Source: Agelas oroides
Taxonomy: Eukaryota; Porifera; Demospongiae; Agelasida; Agelasidae
NCBI GenBank assembly: GCA_949130485.1
Contig: OX422184.1
Span: 15,958,324-16,022,323 of the forward strand
DNA: 64,000 nucleotides
Direction of reading: 5' to 3'
Every line of letters begins with the position of its first letter. The stretch's first letter is position 1. The notes beneath the pieces are model-generated. The model did not search any database and had not been told where the DNA came from. It saw nothing but the letters and a program-made list of their open reading frames with translations. Positions 54,266-64,000 of this stretch are shown here, in pieces. The translations under genes were made by a program, and so were the position numbers.

Positions 54266-54535
54266 GAATCTATGTTACAGGACACAATGGGCTTTTCTAG
54301 GGACATATGTTACCAGGTACCTATGTCACTGGACAATTCTAGGCAGTTATAATACGGGACATTTCTAGTTATGCATAGCTTTGTATTGCCAGGTATCTGT
54401 GCTACTGGACATTTGTTACCTATGGTACTGGACATTTCTAGGGAGCTGTATTTCCAAGTACCTAGCAATGTTACTGAACATCTCTAGGTACACAAGTGAC
54501 TATTACCAGATACCAATGTCATTTGTAGGTGAGAC
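54266..54535. repeat. Degenerate tandem repeat, about 45-60 bp
   Basis: Units like TGTTACTGGACATTTCTAGG followed by TACCAGGTACCTATG recur about five times with strong divergence. Confidence 0.6.
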
Positions 54536-54926
54536 AATTCTATTTGTCTGCTACTATAGGTTAAATTTTCTAGTGCATTTTTAGGACATGAAATAAGGCT
54601 TCTGAGCCAGTCTTACATTTCTATGGGTATGATACCTGACATACAACTTAATATGACCATAGATAATAAGTGCAAATAATACATTCCCATGCAATATTTA
54701 TATATAAGGTAGAGAGCAATGGGGGCAAAACCACCAGTCTAGTCTGTTGGTTGTAGATGGCCTTCCATGGTTCTGGTTACACATTATCCTTTTTACATAC
54801 TATATGTATGTTCCAATCTCACATGTTAAAAACATCATTTCCATGAACTTATCTAATTCTAAGTAAGCTTGAGCATCTATGCTGATCCAATTTACTAAGG
54901 TAATGACTGAAGCCATAATGTAGACT

Positions 54927-55945
54927 TCCTAGCCAACTATCAGGCATCACAGTAATACAGTGAACAAACATCATGCTAAAAGGAGTCAAAAGTCATCCAC
55001 AGAGTATTCATAGTCATCATTACTGCTTTCAATTCATAAAATTAGGATCTTCATCCTCATCTTCAAATTAACCGTTGGGTATCTTCAAACATATCTGTAG
55101 CGGGCTTCCTTTGTGGTCTCCAAGTCTGTGGTTTTGCCCTCATTGCTTGCAGAGTTTAGGAACGTCAGTAAACAATTCTTGGAAAACCCAGCTATACACC
55201 TACTTATCTAGCTAGCCAAGTATGCTTCCAAATAATTAGGTATTATAATTTTAGGAATTTATGATGACATACAAACCACAAATTTTGAGCATAACTAGAA
55301 TTGGAGTAATAATGCTGTAAATATTATACTATATTAGCATATTTTTTTTTGGTATACTGTATTTATTCAAATAAAACGCATGATCCAATCTTGCACAAGA
55401 AAAGGAACGAAGCCTCTCAGTTGTCCCAGTCAGTTTATTTTGTGACAACAAAGGGCAGTCAGGAACAATTTCCAGGTAAAAAGAGACATCCAACAAATTT
55501 GGTGTTTCAATGCCTTTATGTTGCTGTAGCTGCTAGTATCAAGAACCTCACTTCTGGACAAGACTGAGAACTGAAGGCCACAAGCTCTATGAATTTCTGT
55601 TTGACCAAAACAAAATTTTATCATGTTTGAATCTATTGCAACGCATGATCTAATCTAATGCAAGAAATTCGATTTATGGGTGGATCTAACTTAATGCATA
55701 CCCTCTCAAATTATTTAATTTGAATGCTTTGAATAAATACGATAGTCCTAATTAGCGTACTGTTAGAGGTCATGGCATTAGACATTCTGGGAGACTTCCT
55801 AGATGACACCAACTGTCAGGCATCACAGCAATACAGTGAACAAATAACGTAGGAAGCTAAAAGGAGTCAAAGGTCATCTACAGAACATACATAGTCATCA
55901 TTACTGCTTTCAATTCATAAAGAGATTTTCATCCTCAAGATCAAA
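54927..55945. repeat. Direct duplication (about 145 bp) flanking a MITE-like segment
   Basis: 54927-55060 (ATCAGGCATCACAGTAATAC .. TCATCATTACTGCTTTCAAT) is repeated at 55812-55930. Between them, 55349-55760 is a separate repeat with inverted ends ACTGTATTTATTCAAA / TTTGAATAAATAC. Its interior resembles 63755-64000. Confidence 0.7.
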
Positions 55946-56225
55946 GCCTTTGATGGCAATCCTGGACATCACTTCCCACCACTCTAGGGCCTTTTCCCAC
56001 AGAAGCACGTGCATGTGAGTGATCTGCTAGCTGTGGTGGACTTCACCAGCACCACCCTCTTGACTATGACTGCATACCTTCATGCAGCCACTGAATCCCA
56101 TGGACAGAAACTTACAGTCTGTAGCATCATACTGTAGACACGATAAATATAACAGCATTTGAGTCTTAAAGGTTTGCTTGGCTACTGTTCAGTACATAAG
56201 TTGTCATGTATTCGCGTAGGCGCTC
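55938..56225. repeat. Segmental duplication, copy A
   Basis: About 290 bp (CAAAGCCTTTGATGG .. CATCACTTCCCACCACTC .. TTGTCATGTATTCGC) repeated nearly identically at 56600-56891, in the same orientation, about 660 bp apart. No coding signal. Confidence 0.9.
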
Positions 56226-56599
56226 CCCTATAGGACAGCTTTATTCAGTCCTATATAGCTACCGTCAAATCCAGGCTGTAAACTCATTCCCTGGATTTGG
56301 CTTTGACTGGGGAAACCTACAAAGGTTGGGTTTTTTTGTTCACTTCCCAGGTACAGTGGTGGCACTCCTGGTGTGAGTCTGAGCAACTCTGTATGTCTTT
56401 AATTCCTACCTATTTGCATCAAGTTCAAGTTAGAAGTTCATTGCATAATTAACCCTGATGGGAATGTATAAATGACGTGTGTAAGTGCAGTGCTCTCCAG
56501 AATATCTTCCAGGTTTTGCTAGCCACTGAATCATTCTTGCATCCAGGTTAGCCAACATTGCATTGCTAGGAGGTTAGGGTTGGGATTAGAGAACAAAGA

Positions 56600-56891
56600 A
56601 AGATCAAAAGCCTTTGATGGAAATCCTGTACATCACTTCCCACCACTCCTAGGGCCTTTTCCCACAGAAGCACGTGCATGTGAGTGATCTGCTAGCTGTG
56701 GTGGACTTCACCAGCACCACCCTCTTGACTATGACTGCATACATTCATGCAGCCACTGAATCCCATGGACAGAAACTTACAGTCTGTAGCACCAGCATCT
56801 CTGTAGACACGATAAATATAACAGCATTTGAGTCTTAAAGGTCTGCTTGGCTACTGTTCAGTACATAAGTTGTCATGTATTCGCATAGGCA
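56600..56891. repeat. Segmental duplication, copy B, just upstream of the reelin-like gene
   Basis: Near-identical partner of 55938-56225. It ends about 135 bp before the start codon of the reelin-like gene and so may include part of its promoter. Confidence 0.9.
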
Positions 56892-57027
56892 CTCCCTCGG
56901 TTTGCCCCACTGGCAATTCACATTGTTTAGTAACTACTGGGCCATTCCACTTCCTGCCACTGTGACTATAAAAGATCGTCACACTCAGACTATATTATTA
57001 CAAGTAAGATTAAAATTAGTGACAATC

Positions 57028-60000
57028 ATGCTGAATACGGTGTTCTTGCAGTTCCTTGGACTTCTGATCTTCTGCGAGTCTCTTTGTGTGGCGGGTCCAC
57101 AGCACGAAACAAGTCATGGCAGCAACGCGACGTACCTAGAAGACGATCTGTTTTTGCGGTTACAATTTTGGTCAAATTCATCAGCCGCCTGTAGTTTGGC
57201 ACTCAGCAAACCTGGGGTGAGTGTGGCCGTGTCTTACCGCACGGATCCGGACAGAGACAACTGGATTCTCCTGGAGCCATTAACCGCTACAACACTAGAT
57301 TCCTCTTGTAAGAGATTAGCCTATATATTATGTAATGTGCACGTGTACCAGTCTTTCTCCAGTTTTGAAACTCTATTGCATAATACAAGTGAAGTGTACA
57401 ATACAGTAGGAAGCACAGGTATCCAGACGCGTCAAACATGTTGAGCTATTCAATGGCACAGCGTGGACCTATGGACAGTTTAGCGGGTTTCTTTCGCGGG
57501 AGAAACTAGATAGCTATATCGCAAATTTTGCATGCGTTTCGCAGGCAATTTGTGAAAATCCGATGCCACTGCTCCGATCATTTCTCCGCTAATCACATGC
57601 AGCCTTGCTAAGCTAGTTTTAGAGCACTGGTTGTGTGCTACCAAAGCTAGATGTCTGCCGTTGGTGAGTTTGCTTATTACAAGTATCGTCTCCCATCGTA
57701 TACTTCTCTCCCTTTCTCTCTCAGATTAGTGTAACTTTTCTTTCCTTACACTGCAATTTACATTAGGTTACGTATAAAATAGGTTTTTAGATGAAACTGT
57801 AAGCGTCATTTCTAGACCTCCACCCAACTGTTTGTTGCTTGCTGATGCAACGAATGGTAAAATCCTGAATATTTAGAGCATTTTGAATGCCTGTACTGCA
57901 TCTGTGATATGAATTTCATGAGTTGGCTGCTCTAACATGCACACTGTTATTGTCAACTTAGTGCATAGACTAAGTGCACCAGATACAAATTCACATCCAG
58001 ATGATCTGGCAGTCAGTTAGTTCAGTATTCTCTGTCTGAAGGCATACATGTACAGGTCATTATTATCATCTGTACCTAGTTGCATGTAACTTTTTGACAT
58101 ACCATTTCTACTTAATTTTCTTTGTGTGCACTGCAGCCTGTGTGAATCAATCTGTCACAAGGAGGTTAAATTTCAGCACAAACATTCAGTTCCGGTTTGT
58201 GCAGGAGGAGCATGCCGGTGGCTATTGCAGCTGCTGGGGCATCAGTGACTTGGCAATTGTGCATAATGGCACAACTTACTCCATTAACGCCAGGTATGTG
58301 CACTGTAGATTATCTAAGGTCATGCGTGTCTGAAAACAGCAAGTGAAACTCCACATGTATGGATTTGTCATAAAGTGCAGAACTCACAGTTGACCTCAAA
58401 ACAACAATTTGGCAACGCTGCCCTCCCCCTCCCCCCCCACTGAAACCAACTAAAACTGATCCCAATTTCAGAAAGCTTAACTTACCCCCTAAAAAACTAG
58501 GCATTTTTTTTTCACTCACCTCTAGGCCCAGAGCTATGTCCACAATCCTTCTTCCTATCATTGCTCCTAGACTGGAGCCAAGTTGCACACATTCCAAAGT
58601 GCTGACAGGCCACTATAAAGTGCCATACACCACATCTAATGGACACACACCCTTATTGATTCCACTTGCTGCCATTAAAAATGTAAACAAGCCAATCAGT
58701 CTTAATAGTGCCATTATGGTCAAGTGACCTCATTAATTTCTATGAGTTGGAATTGGACCAATCTACAATTCATAGTTGTCCTACCTTAATATCTTAGGCA
58801 ACACAATGATGGTAGTGTCCAGCTGTGTTAAAATATCAGCTACATGTGTATGGTTTAACGATACAGATTTGTTACCCTATAGTTGCAGACAAACTGAAGA
58901 TTCAGTGGTTTGAGAATTAAGAAAGACTGATGGCATAAAACAAAACTGGTATTAAAAATATGTAATTACATTATACGCCTCCTGAGCAGTATTCAGTATG
59001 ACTGAGCTATCTTATCATAACTCATTAGTAGCTGATTGCATACTAAACAAATGACAGCAGCTCAAACCATAATACCTAGGCACATATGTGAATGTAAGTG
59101 TCTCCGTACATGTAGAGATGCCATTGAGATACCATGCAGGCACGTAGCCTTAGGTATGAGGCCATGTGTAGTGCTACAAGGAGTTATGTAACAGTTGTAC
59201 TAGGGTGTATGGAATTTGTACTCTGAGTACAGTTTTATGTATTCCAAATGGCAAAGCACGAGAAAATACATAAATCTGCACTCAGGGTACAAACACACGC
59301 ACACACCCTATGTAGAAGACAATGCATGGTACAGCTGACTTGTATCCTGGTACCTCAACTGACATCAAATGCACCAGTAGCTTTTTATTCATTTAACTAC
59401 CACAATTACAGTAATGACTGTCGAGGCGACTCTATATAGGGTGAGATTTGCTGGTATCGGCACCTGCTGCTACTATAGTGAATAATTGTTGGTGGCCTGA
59501 ACATTGGATTGGATGGCTTGGTCCATCTTTGATTTGGAGTGCAGGGCCTCCAAATAAAGAGAAGCTTTTTCATATAGGAATAAATTCTGAAGAGTGAATA
59601 GTGGGATTTACACACTAAGTGCAGCATTGAAAGCCTTTGCAAACCACTCACAGATTGTACTATACCATGGATCCAAACTTGCTGCAACAACAATGATGGT
59701 TTTACAGTGCATATGAGTGAATTGTATTGGAGAAACACTTTGATGCCTGCATGTGAAGCTATTGCATAATTGGGGCGAGCGTGAGCGAGCCCCACACTAG
59801 TGAGTTGAATGGCGGAATATATGTATATATGTATCGTACATTGTACGTCAAGTGCACGCGTACGGACACTATGCTAATTGGGAACACGTGCGCACGCTTT
59901 TATAGTCAGATTTTATAGTTGTTTTGCTGCTTGTAGTGAACATGTATATTCTGAATACTTCCAGAAGAGCTCTGAAACGTTCGCAGCCAAAATAAGGAAA

Positions 60001-63000
60001 ACAGGTAGGCTACTGCGCACACAAGAACGAGAGAGAGAGACCGACGTGCAGCAGAAACAGCCGAGCAAAGGCAGGAAAGATTAACGGTGACAGCCGATGC
60101 ATATTAAAATTTGTATAAATATCCTATTGTCCATTGTGCATATATACATTGCAAACATGCAGTATATACCTAATTACCATGCACGATATAACTCGCTCAC
60201 GCTCGCCCCACAATGCACCGCATTCGCCTAGTTATATATGTACACTAGCAGGTAAGTAAAAGGGCAGTAGACTTATATACTAGCCTAGATGTCCTTGCAC
60301 CAATCCTTCACTCTCCTAAGTCCCCTACATGTTAGTAAGTAATATCATCAAGAGCTTCATCACAGACCCACAGTGTTACTACAAGCATTGAGTCTGTGTC
60401 TTCACTGAGCCTATAGAGAGGCATCCCAATCACAACCCAACACCTTTTCCACACATCTGCTGTTTCTAACAGACCTGTCGACCTATCCGGTCCAAAAGCC
60501 TTGAGACTGGGCTGTGCCCACTGTGTACGCAGTGCATGTTAAATCAGCCAAGTGGGTGTGGCCTGCTTTTGGGGGGCATTTTAGTCCTGCAAACCACGCC
60601 CTCTGCGAGAAGATTGATAATCACAAGTCAGAAGTCGCCTCAACACTAGCTTGCTGTTCTCAACTCTCACTTGCACAATCTGCGTATAAGCATATGTTCA
60701 TAGTCATATGAAACATCCATTTTCAGTAAGATTGAGTGACCATTCCTAACCCATCATAGTCTCATTTCCACGTTTTTCATTCCTGGAAGTTAAAAATTGG
60801 TGTCACTCGCACTACTAGAACATTATTTGTAGATAATCACACTGGAAAGTGCCCATGAAATTAGCTTGTGTGGCTGTGAGACCATGTATGAGATTTGCAG
60901 TGAAATCATGATACTCGCATGTTTAGTACACAACAACTCACTCAGAGTTAAACAAGACATGCATTGTGTAGCACGGTAGAGAGGGCAAACTTGAAGTAAA
61001 AAGGTACTAAGGGCTGTGGAGCTTTGAAAAGGATGAAAAGCTTTTTTTCTTGTGCTAAAATCATAGTGAGTACATCAAACTTTCTTGAGGTATCACTTTT
61101 GCTACCACATGCTTAACTCAAAGCACCTTGCTAGTTATAAAATTAAGTAATGCGTGGCCATACTGTCCCTTAGCCTAGACTGTTAAAAAGTCTACCAACT
61201 CTATCCAGATATAAAAGTAAGCAGAGTGTGTCAACCACCCACTCACCATGGCACAAATTAAGGTATCCATAACCATTTTGGAAACAATGCATGAACACTC
61301 TTTTACATACTTCAATACAAACAGTCTATCTGGCTGTCATACCTGATTAGTTTCTAATATCAAGGTTTGCGTGCAACTACTTGTTAAAACAGCCATTTTG
61401 CAACGTGCAACAGCATGACTGTGCATGGTAATGTGCTTGCTGGATTGTAGGAACAGGTCCGGTGTCACAGCGGATCCGATCCCCCCGAAAATCTGATCTG
61501 GGCCAGATCAAATATGCTAGCGATTTCAATCCTACCTCAGCGGATTCGATCCGGCGTATCAACGGTGCCATAGGGTTCCTACTGTAGGCTAAACTATGGT
61601 GTATTCATGTGGACCTGACATAGATATTATGTAGATTACGACTACGAATCTACAAATAGTATCTTTGTCAGAGTCTGACTTGACTAACCCTTGACAAGGG
61701 TATAACGAATATCCATGATCAATAAAACTACAGTTTGGTCTGAAACAAATACACATAGTTACAATTTTACAACAGTTATTATGACTGTATAGAGCAATTG
61801 TTACAATTCCATTGCTCTTGCTTGGGTGGTGGTCTTTCAAGTCCTATACACACTCCATGTGGCTACAAGTCCCAACTCTTGTCAATCCCTAAGAGGAAGT
61901 AACTCTGGTGATACAGAGCTGTCCGGGTCAGTGGGAATGCCTGCATTTCCTTCTTCTGAGAACAATTATGTATATGTATCCACGCGCATTCCTTGGCTAT
62001 GTAGTGTAAAACGCCATCCTTGATGACAAGCTTCTTTGCTTTGTTCCGCGTTACTCGCTTCTGGTTTACACATCCGTTCCTGCTGGACACTTCCCGCAGT
62101 GGAGATAGTCGTAGATCGTCAGGCTGGTAGTCGATTTCCATGAGTCCCAAAGTTCTGAATAATGTAAAATGTCCTAGAAGTGTTGAGAAATCGTACATTA
62201 TCCTGACAGCTAGTGATTTTTTGTTACACAACACTTAAACCAAAGACGCATTGGGATCGTTTTCGCGGCGAAGTATTGAATCTGCTAGTAAAATTGATCC
62301 GGGGGCGGTTCGGATCCGCTAGCGGATCCAATCCGACGGATTGATTCCGCTAGCGGATCGGATTTCCTGTGACACCGGACCATTTCAAAGTTGCTTCCTA
62401 CTGTCCTGATGTGAATGTCAAGCTACATAGATCATCACCTATGCTCTACTAACTCAGGGCCTATGTAGTGTAACAAAATCACATCTTAATTGGATATCCT
62501 CTGCAGTGAAAATTTGTGCAGCAACACAGGGACAAATCGTAGGCATCTGAGTGGATGTGATAAATTGATTGGCCTGGTGCTGTGTGGAGGAAGTGCCAGT
62601 GTACCACGTGGAGTGGTGACAAGGTTCTTCACTGTCTCACACTCACCTACTGGCATAGAGTTGTCGAAGTGTTCTGATGGTCAACTGGTGGATCACATGG
62701 GACCCTCTCCTGTGTGTGATAGTGGCACCCCTGATACTCCCCACATGTAAGTGTTGTATGTATGAGTGTGATATTACATTTAGTGTGCAATTTGCTGCAC
62801 AAATAGCTACTACGGTAGAGGCTTAAGTAAGTTGCTGAGCAATTTAGATGAAGACGCAGTGTTTCAGAATGCTCTTATGAAGCAAAAGATCATAACTTTG
62901 CAAACGGTAATAATGTTGATTAAAGGGAAGTAGAAAACATATCCTAGTACATGTTGGCAAAATAGTTTACTATAAACACCTAGCTTTGTACTCCTTGACT

Positions 63001-64000
63001 TGACTGTTTTGGCTTCATGCTTTGAGAGGGGGGCTATTGCTATGCACATGCAAGGATGAGATCACAAAGCTTTAGGATGGGAAAATTGCTCACCTGCATT
63101 ATGGTATTGATAATATTCTAAACAGTATTTGAAGCTACTGCACAACTGGACCACATATATATCAGTTTATATGAAAGAAGTAACAGACACATCCAATGCC
63201 CAACAACTTTCAAATTCCAAACACACACACATACTCTTTTAGATCAGTCAGTTTCCAGCTGCATCTATTTCAATCAAGAAATGATGGATGTAACCCCGTT
63301 GATAGCTTGAATGAAGGGGTCGAACTGTCTGTGAAAAGTGGTGAAGGTGACCACTGGATACCACTGGTGTTCTACAGTGCAGACAGAAATGAAAGGAGAA
63401 ATAATCAAATTGAGAAAATTAGTGTGGGTGCAAAAAATAACTCAATGTTATCTCTGCGAGGTTACTTTGTTCCCATTGAGCTCATTAATTCATCTACAAC
63501 AAAAGACATTAGAACAGTACTTGTCTGTGGGAATGACTTTTATAAGACAGGGGTGCAGTTCAGATGGCTGCAGACTGTACATGTAATAGAAGAAACAAGG
63601 AAGGATGTATGGAGCCTGGACAATTTAACTGTTGCAGTCCATATTAACAGTGCACATGACAGACAAGTTCTCTCTGAAGACTTTGATGAGATAAACACGT
63701 GAGTGTATGTGAAAAAGGATATAGCTGAGCCATGAGCAGGTTGTGAGAATGGGGCTACCGAATTTTTTTCAAATAAAACTCATGATCCAATCTAGCGCAA
63801 GAAATTCAATTCTGGGAATTTATGGGTGGATCCAACTTAGCGCAAGCCGCCACTTGAGTTGATCCAATTTACCGCAATACCAGGGTCTAGTTGAAGAAAT
63901 ACAGTATTCCATAAATGTTCTACTTTGGCATTTGTAAGACTTTTGTTGTTGCTGCAGCTGCTACTGTCTACCAAGAACCTCACTTCTATAACTGAAGGCC
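57028..64000 (+). CDS. Secreted reelin-like protein, 5' part (open at right edge)
   Basis: Exons: 57028-57307, 58137-58293, 62507-62746, 63243-63698, all GT-AG with matching phases, and the last donor (CAC/GTGAGTG) leads past the window. ATG at 57028 opens a signal peptide (MLNTVFLQFLGLLIFCESLC). Exons 1 and 2 form one module: a strand-rich start with LFLRLQFWSNSSAACSL and VSVAVSYRTDPDRDNWILL, then IQFRFVQEEHAGGYCSCWGI and SDLAIVHNG. Exon 3 has LVLCGGSASVPRGVVTRFF. Exon 4 repeats the pattern: FQLHLFQSRNDGCNPVDSL, then GDHWIPLVFYSADR and later VQFRWLQTVHV, DVWSLDNLTVAV. Alternating 'C ... V-x-L ... W-x-x-L' and '(Q/R)FRW-Q ... W-x-(I/L)-D/S-(N/D)-L' blocks resemble reelin subrepeats, extracellular matrix and signalling modules. 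I infer a reelin-type secreted protein. Another extracellular sandwich fold is possible. Intron 2 (4.2 kb) holds repeats and Ginger-like element 3. Confidence 0.65.
58294..59765. other. Intron 2 of the reelin-like gene, left part
   Basis: No additional exon recognised. Pyrimidine-rich tract at 58425-58440 (CTGCCCTCCCCCTCCCCCCC). Confidence 0.4.
59766..60240. repeat. Repeat bounded by GGGGCGAGCGTGAGCGAG inverted ends
   Basis: GGGGCGAGCGTGAGCGAG at about 59772 and its complement at about 60190 bracket 440 bp. The right end continues CAATGCACCGCATTCGCCTAGTTATA, which recurs inverted at 39673-39716. A related single end is at 42370-42390. It is probably a MITE family. No target duplication was resolved. 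Confidence 0.55.
60241..61462. other. Intron 2 of the reelin-like gene, no exon seen
   Basis: No supported coding or structural feature. Confidence 0.4.
61463..62374. mobile_element. Ginger-like element 3, CCGG target duplication
   Basis: A 912-bp element lies between CCGG (61459-61462) and CCGG (62375-62378). Its ends begin TGTCACAGCGGATCCGATCC (left) and TGTCACAGGAAATCCGATCC (right, complement). Subterminal repeats are rich in GGATCCGATCCGCTAGC-like words (61470-61560 and 62288-62365). A minus-strand integrase remnant starts at 62141, about 230 bp from the right end. It lies in intron 2 of the reelin-like gene. Confidence 0.82.
61863..62141 (-). pseudogene. Integrase zinc-binding-region remnant in Ginger-like element 3
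   Basis: ATG at 62141 opens MEIDYQPDDLRLSPLREVSS. CVNQKRVTRNKAKKLVIKDG then VLHYIAKECAWIHIHN and SQKKEMQAF follow. The pattern 'kR-x-x-R-x-kAkkf-v-kDGvL-y ... w' resembles the H2C2 zinc-binding region N-terminal to the integrase core in GIN-type proteins. The core itself is absent, and the frame becomes unrelated after about 61935. Confidence 0.55.
63750..64000. repeat. MITE-like repeat at the right edge
   Basis: Starts TTTTTTTCAAATAAAACTCATGATCC. An inverted end GTTGAAGAAATACAGTATTC lies at about 63890-63910. The tail (GCTGCTACTGTCTACCAAGAACCTCACTTCT) matches 55530-55560. Same family as 55349-55760. Lies in the intron after exon 4 of the reelin-like gene. Confidence 0.6.

Overview
The window looks like nuclear DNA of an animal, most likely a demosponge. 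This is inferred from gene content and from nothing else. The evidence is spliced genes with short GT-AG introns, a tyrosine-kinase-like plus Kelch gene of the type expanded in sponges, an NLR (NACHT-LRR) remnant, an astacin protease with thrombospondin repeats, a secreted reelin-like protein, and a very high load of small DNA transposons. There are no bacterial operons, no true tRNA or rRNA gene and no CRISPR array. Many coding remnants carry frameshifts or stops. Some of these could be sequencing errors.

Layout. 0-5 kb: remains of tandem cytosolic sulfotransferase genes (minus strand), interrupted by a hairpin-forming satellite and an hAT-like element. 5-8 kb: repeat copy 1 of a 1.6-kb family whose other copies lie at 17.5 and 40.7 kb. 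8-10 kb: kinase/Kelch pseudogene. 11.7-17.1 kb: an intact ten-exon astacin gene (620 codons). 19-24 kb: a TTAA-flanked element and a decayed retroelement. 25-27.7 kb: NLR pseudogene. 30.7-33 kb: a TTAA-flanked element, a large inverted repeat and a truncated hAT-like copy. 33.2-36.1 kb: a Tc1-type transposon carrying its transposase plus a convergent spliced gene of unknown function. 36-42 kb: a Ginger-like element and a cluster of foldback elements. 45.5-46.4 kb: a membrane-protein gene. 46.7-52 kb: Ginger-like elements and a nested composite (TTAA element, LINE, MITE, MULE). 52-57 kb: mostly repeats and segmental duplications. 57.0 kb to the right edge: a secreted reelin-like gene on the plus strand, still open at the window end.

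Three results stand out. (1) Integrase-type (Ginger-like) DNA elements occur at 36.2, 46.9 and 61.5 kb, each flanked by CCGG with termini starting TGT. Each holds a remnant of the same kind of integrase/PHD gene starting 230-260 bp from one end. (2) A Tc1/mariner-type element has about 100-bp inverted ends and two convergent genes: a DDE transposase and a conserved-looking gene of unknown role. (3) The three copies of the 1.6-kb family each contain a long inverted repeat whose two arms share copy-specific variants, and copy 1 has perfect 142-bp arms. This implies arm-to-arm homogenisation or repeated palindrome formation.
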